Assembly (NCBI GenBank): GCA_963755085.1
Contig: CAVWIN010000020.1
Location: 1-64,000, forward strand
Source of the DNA: JACVRM01 sp963755085
GTDB lineage: Bacteria; Actinomycetota; Thermoleophilia; Gaiellales; Gaiellaceae
Direction of reading: 5' to 3'
DNA length: 64,000 nucleotides
Shown: one piece after another, positions 40,353 to 52,386 of the stretch
How the letters are laid out: the number at the start of each line of letters is the position of its first letter
How positions within the stretch are numbered: position 1 is the stretch's first letter
Notes under the pieces: generated by a model
What the model saw: the letters and a program-made list of their open reading frames with translations, nothing else
Database searches by the model: none
Told to the model about the DNA's origin: nothing
Made by a program: the position numbers and the translations under genes

Positions 40353-41471
40353 ATGCAGACCGATACCGAACAGCGCACCAGCCGCGCGCCAAGGCGGCCG
40401 CGCGGCTCCTACGCCTTCGCCGGCGCCCCCACCTCTCCCACGCACGCAGCACTGGTGGACGAAATGACTATCGCCCTCGGCGCGCGCGGCTTCGAGCGCA
40501 CGGACGCGGCCGACGCAGGGCTTGTCGTCAACCTCGTCGACCCGGCCGCCCCCAAGCCGTTCCGCCGCCGCGCCCGCGGCACGTTCGTGGCCGCGTTGTG
40601 GGAGCTGCCCGACGAGCCCGCCGACGTGCTGGCGGCCGCCTACCCGATGCTCGTCCGGGCGCTCGCGAACGTGTCGCTCCTGACGGTCCCGGGCCGCGGC
40701 GTCTGGTTCACGACCATGGAGCGCGGCACCTACGGCGTCCCGGACACCGGCGACCTGGCCGCGCTGGCCCACGCCGTCGTCGAGCGGCTCGAGCCGCTCG
40801 CCACGTCGCGCCTCGTGATCGACAACCAGTTCCTCGCCGACCTGGAGCCGGAGCTCTGGGACGGCGACGAGATCACCAGGGAGCTCGCGTCCGCCGGCAG
40901 GCGGCTCGGCGAGCTCGGCCTGCTGCCGAACCCGTTCCCGATCGACGACCTGCTGAGCGAGCGCGAGCTGCGCCACGTGAAGCGCCTCTACGGCCTGGGC
41001 GGTCTCTCGTACGGGAACCTCTCCGCGCGCAAGGACGAACGCCGGTTCTGGATGAGCGCAAGCGGCGTCGACAAGGCCCAGCTCGAGACCCCGGGGCGCG
41101 ACATCCTGCTCGTCTCCGGCTACGACGCCGACCGCGGCGCGATGATCCTGAGCGTGCCGCCGACCGTCGAGCCGCGGCGGGTCTCGGTGGACGCCATCGA
41201 GCACTGGATGATCTACCGCAACCACCCGGACGTCGGCGCGATCCTGCACATCCACGCGTGGGTCGAGGACATCGACGCGACCGAGATCAACTACCCGTGC
41301 GGCACCGAGGAGCTGGCCCGCAGCGTCTCCGACCTGATCGACGCCGCGCCCGATCCGGCGCACGCGATCGTCGGCCTGAAGAACCACGGCATCACGGCGA
41401 CGGGCGAGTCGCTCGGCGAGATCCTCGATCGCATCCAGCCGCGACTGCTGCTCCAGGTTCCGATGGAGTGA
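40353..41471 (+). CDS. class II aldolase/adducin-family protein with N-terminal extension
   Basis: A 372-residue protein. The C-terminal half (about 195-372) is a class II aldolase/adducin domain: GLGGLSYGNLSARKDERRFW, MIYRNHPDVGAILHIHAWVE and VGLKNHGITATGESLGEILD. The HIH pair and a later His are the zinc ligands; the usual Glu is less clear. The first 190 residues contain GARGFERTDAADAGLVVNLV and GTFVAALWELPDEPADVLAA and match nothing I recognise. Class II aldolases cleave or epimerise phosphosugars, but many relatives have other roles. The substrate is unknown. It is followed by a small membrane gene 15 bases away. Confidence 0.85.
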   Translation: MQTDTEQRTSRAPRRPRGSYAFAGAPTSPTHAALVDEMTIALGARGFERTDAADAGLVVNLVDPAAPKPFRRRARGTFVAALWELPDEPADVLAAAYPMLVRALANVSLLTVPGRGVWFTTMERGTYGVPDTGDLAALAHAVVERLEPLATSRLVIDNQFLADLEPELWDGDEITRELASAGRRLGELGLLPNPFPIDDLLSERELRHVKRLYGLGGLSYGNLSARKDERRFWMSASGVDKAQLETPGRDILLVSGYDADRGAMILSVPPTVEPRRVSVDAIEHWMIYRNHPDVGAILHIHAWVEDIDATEINYPCGTEELARSVSDLIDAAPDPAHAIVGLKNHGITATGESLGEILDRIQPRLLLQVPME

Positions 41472-41486
41472 TAACAAGGCCTCTCC

Positions 41487-41942
41487 GTGGAGGCCGTCCT
41501 CGTCGCCATTCACCTGCTCGCTGCCACCGTCTGGGTCGGCGGCACGGTCACGCTCGTCTTCGTCGGCGTGCCCGTGATCACCAAGCTCGAGGGCGAGGCG
41601 CGCGCAACCGCGCTCCGGGAGCTCGGCCGGCGCTGGCGGCCGCTCGGCTACGGCGCGATCGGCGTGCTGGTGGTGACCGGGCTGCTGCTGGCCGACGACG
41701 ACGTCGGCAGTGCGTCGGCCGGCTTCGACGCCGTGCTGGCGATCAAGATGGGGCTGGTGGCCCTGATGATCGCCGCCTCGCTGTACCACGACTACGTGCT
41801 CGGCCCGCGGCTCGCCGCACAGATTCGGGCCGGCGAGGCGCCGACGATCCGGCCGCAACTCGTCTGGGTCGGCCGGTTCGCTTTCGCGCTGACGATCGTC
41901 GTCCCGATCCTCGGCGTGGCGCTCCAGCAGCTGGCCGACTGA
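41487..41942 (+). CDS. small four-helix membrane protein (CopD-like)
   Basis: A 151-residue protein with four membrane helices (VAIHLLAATVWVGGTVTLVF, YGAIGVLVVTGLLLA, AIKMGLVALMIAASLYHDYV, FALTIVVPILGVALQQL). The first helix HxxxxxxWxGG pattern and a His in the third resemble CopD/DUF4149-type proteins that bind copper or haem. It starts at a GTG 15 bases after the aldolase-like gene and precedes aconitase by 26 bases. A role in metal handling is possible but unproved. Confidence 0.75.
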   Translation: MEAVLVAIHLLAATVWVGGTVTLVFVGVPVITKLEGEARATALRELGRRWRPLGYGAIGVLVVTGLLLADDDVGSASAGFDAVLAIKMGLVALMIAASLYHDYVLGPRLAAQIRAGEAPTIRPQLVWVGRFAFALTIVVPILGVALQQLAD

Positions 41943-41968
41943 CGGCCCGGCGACGGTAGTCTGGCCGT

Positions 41969-44749
<2,781 letters not shown>

Positions 44750-44842
44750 CCTCCCGCCGCCGGCAGCGGATCGCCGCTTCCGGAGCCGCCGCACGCGGCA
44801 GCGGCGGCCGCCACCGCCGCTGCCAGCGCGAGGCAGGCCCCC

Positions 44843-45760
44843 TCATCGACCGTCGACGCGGACGACCGTGTAGGTGGTCGTGGGCGTGGGCGGCGTGGTG
44901 AAGCGTGCGTTGACGACGTAGAGCCACGGCCCGGCGCGGTCGATCGAAGCCGGGATGTCGAAGTCCGGGTCGGTCACGTGCCGGGCGACGACACCGCTCT
45001 GCAGCCCATGCGCGAGCCGCACGATGTCGAGGGTGTTGTCGAAGTTGCGCACGACGACCAGCCATTTCCCGGTGAGCAGGATCCCGTCTCCGTTCGGGAC
45101 GCTCACGCCTGTGATCGTGCGCGCGACGCCGGTGGCCGGGTCGACCGTGAAGACGAGCCCGGTGTTCGACTGAACGATCACGAGCGTCTTGCCGTTCGGC
45201 GTGGCCTGAATCCCGTTGGCGTTGAAGCCGGCGGCGTAGTGGATGTCACCCGTGAGCGGCACGCTCTGCGCCTGCGCGGGCAGCGCGCGGTGCTGCCCGA
45301 GCGTGAGCTTGTACAGCACCGGGTTGGTCGAGTCGGTGAACCAGACCGTCTTCCGGGTCACGACGACGCCGTTGATGAAGCTCGAGCCGGTCGCGAGCTG
45401 GAACGACCCGAGACCGGCACCGGTGCGCGCGTCGTAGACGAACGCCTTGCCGGTTGCACCACCGGCGACGTACAGGCGGCCGTGATCGACGACGATCCCG
45501 GTCGCCGAGCCGCCGGCCTGCGGCTGGACGAGCAGCGAGCCCGTCCCGTTCTTGAGCGACCCAGCGTAGATCGCACCGGTCGCGAGCGACCCCGTGTAGA
45601 AGGTGTGAGCCCTGATGGCCAGCCCCTCCGGCTGGAATCCGTTCGGCAACGCGATCGTTGCCGGCTTCTTCCCGTGGCCCGGGGGCTGATGCCCCGCGGC
45701 GGACGAGGCGACCGCGAGCGCGGCCACGAGGAACGTGCATGTGAGCAGCATCTTTCGCAT
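44843..45760 (-). CDS. secreted beta-propeller (SMP-30/NHL-like) protein
   Basis: A 305-residue exported protein. The signal peptide (LLTCTFLVAALAVASSAAG) is followed by repeating propeller units: LPNGFQPEGLAIRAHTFYTG, GGSATGIVVDHGRLYVAGG, GSSFINGVVVTRKTVWFTDS, FNANGIQATPNGKTLVIVQS, VPNGDGILLTGKWLVVVRN. Repeats have the GxxV...LYV pattern of SMP-30 or NHL propellers. No catalytic or metal residues can be assigned with confidence. It probably binds a ligand or partner outside the cell. Between its stop and acnA lies a 93-base G+C-rich spacer. Confidence 0.82.
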   Translation of the reverse strand: MRKMLLTCTFLVAALAVASSAAGHQPPGHGKKPATIALPNGFQPEGLAIRAHTFYTGSLATGAIYAGSLKNGTGSLLVQPQAGGSATGIVVDHGRLYVAGGATGKAFVYDARTGAGLGSFQLATGSSFINGVVVTRKTVWFTDSTNPVLYKLTLGQHRALPAQAQSVPLTGDIHYAAGFNANGIQATPNGKTLVIVQSNTGLVFTVDPATGVARTITGVSVPNGDGILLTGKWLVVVRNFDNTLDIVRLAHGLQSGVVARHVTDPDFDIPASIDRAGPWLYVVNARFTTPPTPTTTYTVVRVDGR

Positions 45761-45820
45761 ACCCGGCGCCTACCCCGTGCCGGCGAGAACGCAAACGTCG
45801 CGAGCGGGCTTCGAGCCGCG

Positions 45821-46279
45821 CTACGCCACGTCGAGCAGCTGCGGGCGGGCAACGGCCGCCGCCTGCGGGACGACGAGCACGGGCCGGTCGGCCGCGTGAA
45901 CCACCGCGCGGGAGACACTGCCGACCACCAGATCGTCGACCGCCGCGAGGCCGCGCGACCCGACGACGACCAGGTCGACATCGCGGATGCGGGCCAGCTC
46001 GACGATCTCGCGCGCCGCATTGCCCTCGAGAATCACACGCTCCGCCGGGACCCCGGACTCGCGCGCGCGGTCGTGTGCGCGCGCGAGCGCATCTTCGCCG
46101 TGCTCCAGCTCCCCCGTCACGCAACGCTGGTAGTACGGGCTGTCGAGGATCGGCACCGGCGGCTGGCGGACGAAGACGAACAGCGCCGCCGCGCCCATCA
46201 TCGCGGCGAGCTCCAGGCCCTGCTCGACGGCCCGGTCGCTGCCGGTCGACCCGTCGAGGGCGATGAGGATGCTGTCCAT
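45821..46279 (-). CDS. universal stress protein (UspA family)
   Basis: A 152-residue UspA-domain protein. It begins DSILIALDGSTGSDRAVEQG and ends with the nucleotide-binding block VVVGSRGLAAVDDLVVGSVS, which has the GxxG-x9-GS pattern of ATP-binding Usp proteins, then PVLVVPQ. Such proteins help survival under starvation or low oxygen in actinobacteria. The ATG at 46279 is preferred over one 36 bases upstream because the fold begins at DSILIALDG. It sits near Pat-like, haemoglobin and CBS genes that share this theme. Confidence 0.9.
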   Translation of the reverse strand: MDSILIALDGSTGSDRAVEQGLELAAMMGAAALFVFVRQPPVPILDSPYYQRCVTGELEHGEDALARAHDRARESGVPAERVILEGNAAREIVELARIRDVDLVVVGSRGLAAVDDLVVGSVSRAVVHAADRPVLVVPQAAAVARPQLLDVA

Positions 46280-46458
46280 GGGCACAGCTTCGGCCCGAAC
46301 CCGGGGGCCGACCATCGTGCACGCGACGGATCGTCCGCTGTGGGAAACCCGCGTCGTCGCTTCGCGTCCGCCGTAGGAGCGGCTATCCGCAATTAGCCGC
46401 AGTGCCGGTCGGCGTGTCGCTGATGCTGCTGCGCGCTCGCTGCGCGGAATCTAGGGTC

Positions 46459-49131
46459 ATGAGCACGACGATCTCCGACACCCATTCCGCCGATGCCGTC
46501 GACGTCATCCTGCGCGACGGCTCCACCCTTCGCCTGCGCCCGCCGGTCACCGCCGACGCAGAGGCGGTCCGTGACTTCTTTACCAGCCTCTCCGAGCAGA
46601 GCCTCTACCTGCGCTTCCACGGCATCCAGCGCATAGGCGACGAGCTCGTCGCCCACTTCCTGAATCCCGACTGGGAGGACCACGGCGCCCTGATCGGAAC
46701 TCTCGCCGACGGGGGCGGCGAGCGCGTCGTCGCGCTCGCGACCTACGCGCGGCTGCGCGACCCGAGCACGGCCGAGGCGGCCTTCACCGTGGCGGACGAG
46801 TACCAGCGCCGCGGCATCGGCACGCGGCTCCTGGAGCAGCTCGCCCGCCGCGCCGAGGGCGCCGGCATCGAGCGCTTCCTCGCGATCGTCCTCCCGCAGA
46901 ATCGCCAGATGATCAAGGTCTTCGAGAGCGTGGGCTTCGACATCACGCGCGAGCTGGCGCAGGGCGAGCTGGAGATCTCCTTCCCCCTGCAGCCGACGGC
47001 GGCGTACCAGGAGCGCGTCGAGAGCCGCGACCACGTCGCTACCGCCGCCTCGCTGAAGCCGTTCTTCGCCCCACGCTCGGTCGCCGTGCTCGGCGCCTCG
47101 CAGCGCCGGGGCTCGATCGGCGGCGAGCTCTTCCGCAACATCCTCCGCGCGGACTACCGCGGCGCCGCCTACCCGGTCAACCTGAAGGCCGAGCCGGTCG
47201 CCGGCGTGCGCGGCTACGCGTCGATCGCCGAGATCCCGGACGACATCGACCTGGCCGTGATCTGCCTGCCGGGCGAGCGCGTGGTCGCGGCCGCCGAGGA
47301 GGCGCTGCGCAAGGGCGTCAAGGCGCTGTGCGTCATCTCCGCCGGCTTCGCGGAGCTGGGCCCGGAGGGCGTCGCGCGGCAGCAGGAGCTGCTGGCACTG
47401 GTGCGCGCCCACGGCGCCCGCCTCGTCGGCCCGAACTGCCTCGGGATCGCCGCGGCGGCGCCCCGCCTGAACGCGACCTTCGGCCCGAAGGCGCTCCCGC
47501 CCGGCAACGTCGGCTTCTCGTCGCAGAGCGGCGCGCTCGGCCTCGCGCTGCTCGAGAAGGCGAAGGAGCGGGCGCTGACCTTCTCCGGGTTCGTCTCGAT
47601 CGGGAACAAGGCCGACGTCTCGTCGAATGACCTGCTCGAGTACTGGGAGGACGACGAGGACACCGATGTCGTCCTCCTCTACCTCGAGTCGTTCGGCAAC
47701 CCGCGCAAGTTCGGGCGGATCGCACGGCGGCTCGCGCGCAAGAAGCCGATCCTTGCCATGAAGTCCGGGACGACGCGCGCAGGCGCGCGCGCCGCGAGCT
47801 CGCACACCGCGGCGCTCGCAGGCTCGGACGCCGCGGTCGACGCCCTCTTCCACCAGGCGGGCGTCATCCGCGCGACGACACTCGACCAGCTCATCGACGC
47901 CGCGGTGCTGCTCTCGTCGCAGCCGCTGCCGCGCGGCCGCCGCGTGGCGGTCCTCACCAACGCCGGCGGCCTCGGGATCCTCTGCGCCGACGCCTGCGAG
48001 GCGGCCGGGCTCGAGCTCCCCGAGCTCGCCCCGGAGACCGCCGAGGCGCTGCGCGCCCTGCTGCCGGCCGAGGCGAGCGTCGCGAATCCAATCGACATGC
48101 TCGGCTCGGCAGGCCCGAAGACCTACGAGGACGTCATCCCGCTCTTGCTCGCCGACGGCCGGGTCGACGCCGTCATCGTCCTGTTCGTCCCGCCGGTCAT
48201 GTCCGGCGCCGACGAGGTGGCGGAGACCATCGCCCGCGTCGTGGAGGACGCGAACCCGGACAAGCCGGTGCTCGCCGCGATCGTTGCCGAGGGCGGCGTC
48301 CCCGCCGCGCTCTCGGCGGCACACATCGCCGCGTTCACGTACCCGGAGTCGGCCGCCCGGGCCCTCGGCCTCGCGGCCGGCCGCGCCGAATGGCTGCGGC
48401 GGCCGCAGGGCGTCGTCCCGGAGCTGGACGGCATCGACCTGCCGCGCGCGAAGGCCGTGGCGGCAGCCGCCCTCGCCCGCGGCGACGACGGCTGGCTGAC
48501 GCCGGACGAAGTGCGCGAGCTACTCGACGGCTTCGGCTTCCCGCTCGTTCCGGAGCGCGTTGCGGAGACCGCCGACGGGGCCGCAGCCGCGGCGACCGAG
48601 CTCGGCTTCCCGGTCGTGGTCAAGACCGCCGAGGCGGGCGCCCACAAGACCGAATCGGGCGGCGTCGCCCTCGACCTGCGCGACGAGGCCGAGGTCCGTG
48701 CCGCCGTCGAACGGATCAGCCTCCCGGTCGTCATCCAGCCGATGGTCGCCGGCGGCGTCGAGCTGCTGGCCGGCCTCGTCCAGGATCCGGTCTTCGGGAC
48801 GCTCGTCGCCTTCGGGCCGGGCGGCGTGTACGCGGAGCTGATCGGTTCGGCCGAGTTTCGGATCGCGCCGCTCACCGACGTCGATGCGGGCGAGCTGGTC
48901 ACGTCGGGCAAGGCGGGCCGCCTCGTGGCCGGCTTCCGCGGCCGCGCGCCGGCGAGCGTCGCCGCGCTCGCCGACCTGCTCCACCGGCTATCGGCGCTCG
49001 GCGAGCAGCTTCCCGAGGTAGCCGAGCTCGACCTCAACCCGGTGATCGCGTCGGAGCACGGCTGCATCGCCGTCGACGCCCGCGTGCGCGTCCAGGCGCC
49101 CTCCATGGCGCCCCGTACCAAGAGCTGGTAG
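46459..49131 (+). CDS. Pat-type protein: GNAT acetyltransferase fused to acyl-CoA synthetase (NDP-forming)
   Basis: An 890-residue multidomain protein. The N-terminal GNAT domain (about 10-175) has EYQRRGIGTRLLEQLARRAE, the acetyl-CoA loop. Then come a CoA-binding Rossmann domain (FFAPRSVAVLGASQRRGSIG, about 198), a succinyl-CoA-synthetase-like domain (SSHTAALAGSDAAVDALFHQ with the phospho-His region) and an ATP-grasp domain (FPVVVKTAEAGAHKTESGGV). In relatives such as Pat the synthetase part is often inactive and the protein acetylates lysines of acyl-CoA synthetases. The ATG at 46459 starts the typical N-terminus; an earlier GTG-like start is possible. The conserved His of the phosphotransfer loop appears present, so activity cannot be ruled out. 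Confidence 0.9.
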   Translation: MSTTISDTHSADAVDVILRDGSTLRLRPPVTADAEAVRDFFTSLSEQSLYLRFHGIQRIGDELVAHFLNPDWEDHGALIGTLADGGGERVVALATYARLRDPSTAEAAFTVADEYQRRGIGTRLLEQLARRAEGAGIERFLAIVLPQNRQMIKVFESVGFDITRELAQGELEISFPLQPTAAYQERVESRDHVATAASLKPFFAPRSVAVLGASQRRGSIGGELFRNILRADYRGAAYPVNLKAEPVAGVRGYASIAEIPDDIDLAVICLPGERVVAAAEEALRKGVKALCVISAGFAELGPEGVARQQELLALVRAHGARLVGPNCLGIAAAAPRLNATFGPKALPPGNVGFSSQSGALGLALLEKAKERALTFSGFVSIGNKADVSSNDLLEYWEDDEDTDVVLLYLESFGNPRKFGRIARRLARKKPILAMKSGTTRAGARAASSHTAALAGSDAAVDALFHQAGVIRATTLDQLIDAAVLLSSQPLPRGRRVAVLTNAGGLGILCADACEAAGLELPELAPETAEALRALLPAEASVANPIDMLGSAGPKTYEDVIPLLLADGRVDAVIVLFVPPVMSGADEVAETIARVVEDANPDKPVLAAIVAEGGVPAALSAAHIAAFTYPESAARALGLAAGRAEWLRRPQGVVPELDGIDLPRAKAVAAAALARGDDGWLTPDEVRELLDGFGFPLVPERVAETADGAAAAATELGFPVVVKTAEAGAHKTESGGVALDLRDEAEVRAAVERISLPVVIQPMVAGGVELLAGLVQDPVFGTLVAFGPGGVYAELIGSAEFRIAPLTDVDAGELVTSGKAGRLVAGFRGRAPASVAALADLLHRLSALGEQLPEVAELDLNPVIASEHGCIAVDARVRVQAPSMAPRTKSW

Positions 49132-49210
49132 GTGCGGAGAAGTACGGACGGCTGGTGCGCGTCTCCCGCGGATGGCGACCGGCCGCCGTACGTGGACACT
49201 TGGAGCTGAC

Positions 49211-49426
49211 ATGGCGTTGACGACATCATCGAAGCTCACGCCGCGCGAGCACGAGGTTCTCGGGCTCCTCGCCCTCGGCTACACGAACCGTGAGGTCGCC
49301 GAGGAGCTGACCATCTCCGTGCGAACGGTCGAGACGCACCGCGCCTCGATCCTCGCCAAGCTCCGCCTGCGCACACGCGCCGACCTCGTCCGCTACGTAC
49401 GGGCGAACGGCGCCGTCGCCGGCTAG
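49211..49426 (+). CDS. stand-alone LuxR-type HTH protein (71 aa)
   Basis: A 71-residue protein that is only a LuxR/GerE DNA-binding domain: KLTPREHEVLGLLALGYTNR, EVAEELTISVRTVETHRASI and AKLRLRTRADLVRYV. No receiver or sensor domain is attached. A GGAGC ribosome site lies before the ATG. The gene follows the Pat-like gene by 79 bases and precedes the FAD oxidoreductase by 45, so it could control the redox genes downstream. Single-domain regulators of this type occur in actinobacteria, usually without known ligands. Confidence 0.85.
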   Translation: MALTTSSKLTPREHEVLGLLALGYTNREVAEELTISVRTVETHRASILAKLRLRTRADLVRYVRANGAVAG

Positions 49427-49471
49427 CTCGCGCCGAGGTCGCCCGCGCGCCGACGCAGAGAGAGGAGCATC

Positions 49472-50586
49472 ATGGCCTTCCGTGTCCTGATCGCCGGCGG
49501 TGGGGTCGCCGCCCTCGAAGCTGCGCTGGCGCTGCGCGCCGACGCGCCCGGTCTCGTCGACGTCGAGGTGCTCGCGCCGGACGCCGACTTCGTCTACCGC
49601 CCGCTCGCCACCGCCGCCCCGTTCCACTCCGCCGAGCCCGCGCATTTCCCGCTGCGGCTGCTCGTCGAGGAGGCCGGGGCGCAGCTACGGCCCGGCCGCC
49701 TCGCCGCCGTCGACGCCGACCCGCACCGCGTCTCCACGGACGCCGGGGAGGTGCTCGACTACGACGCCCTCGTGCTCGCGCTCGGCGCCGTCCCGCGCCC
49801 GGCGATCCCGGGGGCGCTCACGTTCGCCGGCCCCGGCGACGAGCCGGCGCTCCGCGAGGTCCTCGACGCGGCCGTCACCGGCACGCGTCGAGCGGCTCGT
49901 CTTCGCGGTGCCCGTCGAACGTCGGCTGGCCGCTGCCCGCCTACGAGCTTGCGCTCCTGACCGCGGGCTACCTCGATGACGCCGGCGCCTCGCGCGCCGA
50001 GGTCGTCGTCGTGACGCCCGAGGATGCGCCCCTGGGCGCCTTCGGCGGGCAGGCGAGCGATGCGGTCGCCGAGGTGCTCCGCTTCCGCGGTGTCGAGCTG
50101 CTCGTCGGGACGGTCCCGCTCTCGTTCGCCGACGGGGCGCTGCGCGTCGCCCCCGACGGCGACGGGGTCCCGGCCGATGCGGTCGTCGCGATGCCACGGC
50201 TCGAGGGGCCGCGCATAGCGGGCATCGCCGCCGACGCCGAAGGGTTCGTCCCGGTCGACCCGTACGGCGCCGTCATCGGCGTCGACGACGTGTGGGCGGC
50301 CGGCGACCTCACCACCTTCCAGGTGAAGCAGGGCGGGATCGCAGCACAGCAGGCGGACGCCGCGGCCACGGCGATCGCGGCGCGCGCCGGCGCGGACGTC
50401 GAGCCGAGCCCGTTCCGACCCGTGCTGCGCGGGCTGCTCCTGACCGGCCTGGTGCCGCGCTACCTGCGCGGGGGCGAGCCTGGCGAGTCCGAGGCCGACA
50501 CCGAGCCGCTCTGGTGGCCGCCGACGAAGATCGTCGGGCGCCACCTCTCGCCGTTCCTCGCCGCACGGCTGGGAGCGGCGGCATGA
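49472..50586 (+). CDS. FAD/NAD(P)-dependent oxidoreductase, two frame breaks
   Basis: About 371 residues of the NDH-2/sulfide:quinone oxidoreductase-like pyridine nucleotide-disulfide oxidoreductase superfamily. The FAD site is RVLIAGGGVAALEAALAL at residue 4; YDALVLALGAVPRPAIPG marks the second motif; the third is VDDVWAAGDLTTFQVKQGG. Two frame breaks near 49885 and 49925, each repaired by one GC, join TGTRVERLVFAVPVE to WPLPAYELALLTAGYLDDAG. A Cys pair typical of SQR is not seen. The substrate is uncertain: a membrane quinone or a small-molecule electron acceptor. The gene lies just before the DsbA-VKOR pair. Confidence 0.82.
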
Positions 50587-50664
50587 CGGCACTGCGGGTT
50601 TTCCACAATGTCGCTACGGCGTCGCCGAGTTGAAGGGAATGTTGAGCGCGGTACCGTTCGAGCC

Positions 50665-51470
50665 ATGAGCAAGGGCGCACGGGTCCGGCAGCAGCGCGTT
50701 CAGGCGCCCCAGCGGCGCGGTGGCAAGCGCGTCAAGACGCCGCCGCCGCCCGGCCAGGCCGGCTCGCGCCGCAACCTCTACATCGGCGTCATCGGCGCCG
50801 TCGTCCTGCTCGCAGTCGTCCTCGTCGGCGCGAGCGTTCTCAGCTCGCGCAACTCGTCGTCACCGAAGACGGCGTCGATCCCGTCGGCGGCCGCGACCAG
50901 CAAGCTTCTGGCCGGCATCCCGCAGAGCGGAGGCGTGCTGGGCAACCCGAAGGCGCCCGTGACGATGCAGGAGTTCGCCGACATCCAGTGCCCGGGCTGC
51001 GACCAGTACATGACCAGCGCGTTCCCGGACATCGTCCGCCAGTACGTGCGCACCGGGAAGGTGAAGGTCATGTGGAACGGGATCGCCTTCATCGGCCCCG
51101 ACTCCGAGAAGGGGCTGCGGTACGTGAACGCCGCCGGCAAGCAGAACAAGCTCTGGAACGTCGCCGAGCTGCTGTACCGCAACCAGGGCGCCGAGAACTC
51201 CGGCTGGGTCACGAACTGAGCTGCTGCGCTCCGCCGGCACGGCCGCGGGGCTCGACACCGGCAAGGCCGAGAGCGACATGAACAGCTCGGCGGTCAACCG
51301 CCAGATGGCCGCCGCGGCCAACCTCTACTCGACCTACGCGTTCCAGCGAGACGCCGTCGTTCGCGATCGGGCCGACGGGCGGCACGCTCCAGCCGTTCAA
51401 CCCCTCGGCGTATAGCGTCAGCGCGTTCGCCCCGACGTTCGACAAGTACATCCAGCAGAGCAAGCAGTGA
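50665..51470 (+). CDS. DsbA-like membrane-anchored thiol oxidoreductase, two frame breaks
   Basis: About 267 residues. A basic N-terminus and one membrane helix (LYIGVIGAVVLLAVVLVGAS) anchor an extracytoplasmic thioredoxin-fold domain. The active site is DIQCPGCDQYMTSAF (CPGC, about residue 112). The domain ends with the cis-Pro region TPSFAIGPTGGTLQ. Two frame breaks, near 51216 (a stop directly after GWVTN) and near 51350, are each repaired by one GC. It should make or isomerise disulfides in exported proteins. Its stop overlaps the VKOR start as GTGA, which strongly links the two as an oxidase-recycler pair. Confidence 0.85.
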
Positions 51471-51925
51471 GCGACCGCACCCTGCGGGTCGCGATCTGCA
51501 TCCTCGCGGCCGCGGGCGCAGCCATCGCGGGCTACCTGCTCTACGAGCGCTGGACCGGCGGCCCGCTGATCTGCTCCACCGGGGGTTGCGAGACCGTTCA
51601 GAACTCGCGCTATTCGAAGATCGCCGGCGTGCCGGTGGCCCTGCTCGGGCTGCTTGCGTATGCGGGCATCTTCGTCACCGGCCTGCTGCGCTCCGAGCTC
51701 GCGCGCGCGGTCGGCGCGGCGCTCGCGGTGAGCGGGCTCGCCTTCGCGCTCTACCTGGTCTACGTGCAGAACTCGAAGATCCACGCCTGGTGCCAGTGGT
51801 GCCTGGCGAGCGACGCGATCCTCACCGTGCTCGCCGTCCTCACCGTCGTGCGGCTGCTCCGCGAGCCCGGGCCCGAGCCCGTGACGGTCGCGGCGCCGGC
51901 CGTCCCCGCGCCCCGGCGCCGGTAG
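51467..51925 (+). CDS. vitamin K epoxide reductase (VKOR)-family protein
   Basis: A 152-residue membrane protein with four helices. The loop cysteines are in ICSTGGCETVQNSRYSKIAG, with the conserved Ser, and the active-site CxxC is HAWCQWCLASDAI (about residue 105). Bacterial VKORs reoxidise DsbA-type proteins and pass electrons to quinone, replacing DsbB in actinobacteria. The start overlaps the DsbA-like gene and the stop is two bases from the haemoglobin gene. The Pro-rich C-terminus is probably cytosolic. Confidence 0.93.
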   Translation: MSDRTLRVAICILAAAGAAIAGYLLYERWTGGPLICSTGGCETVQNSRYSKIAGVPVALLGLLAYAGIFVTGLLRSELARAVGAALAVSGLAFALYLVYVQNSKIHAWCQWCLASDAILTVLAVLTVVRLLREPGPEPVTVAAPAVPAPRRR

Positions 51926-51927
51926 CC

Positions 51928-52386
51928 ATGCGCCCGACGCTCTACGAGGCCGCCGGCGGGGCGCCCGCGCTGCTCGCGCTGGCGCGCGCACACCACGCCC
52001 GCTGCCTCGCCGACCCGGAGCTGAACCACCCGTTCTCGCACGGCGACATCCAGCCCGACCACGTCGAGCGGCTCGCCGCATACTGGGGCGAGGTGCTCGG
52101 TGGCCCGCCCGTGTACTCGGAGCGCTTCGGCGATGAGTCCGGCGTCCTCCTCATGCACGCCGGCAACGGGCCGATGGACGACCTCGGCGACCGGTTTGTC
52201 GCGTGCTTCGTCGCCGCCATGGACGACGCGGAGCTGCCCACCAACCCGAAGCTCCGCGCGGCGCTGCGCGACTACATGCGCTGGGCGGTCGACAACGTGC
52301 TGCAGTACGCGCCCGTCGATGCCGTCGTCCCGGGAGGAGCTGCGATGCCGCGCTGGGACTGGGTTACGCCTAGCGCTCGACGCTGA
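51928..52386 (+). CDS. truncated haemoglobin (group II-like)
   Basis: A 152-residue globin of the truncated (2-on-2) family. It begins PTLYEAAGGAPALLALARAH and has ELNHPFSHGDIQPDHVERLA, YWGEVLGGPPVYSERFGDES and MHAGNGPMDDLGDRFVACFV. The proximal His is most likely in the LLMHAGN region. The length is a little above the ~130 of group II proteins, with a C-terminal tail WDWVTPSARR. Such proteins bind oxygen or NO and protect against nitrosative stress. The 3' end overlaps the convergent CBS gene by 17 bases. Confidence 0.82.
   Translation: MRPTLYEAAGGAPALLALARAHHARCLADPELNHPFSHGDIQPDHVERLAAYWGEVLGGPPVYSERFGDESGVLLMHAGNGPMDDLGDRFVACFVAAMDDAELPTNPKLRAALRDYMRWAVDNVLQYAPVDAVVPGGAAMPRWDWVTPSARR

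Noticed and set aside
44750..44842. Lipobox-like stretch (LAAAVAAAAAACGG) after the propeller gene
   Set aside because: The frame has no start codon and is Ala-rich by chance in G+C-rich DNA.
46393..48324. Long antisense frame opposite the Pat-like gene
   Set aside because: Shadow frame without domains or ribosome site.
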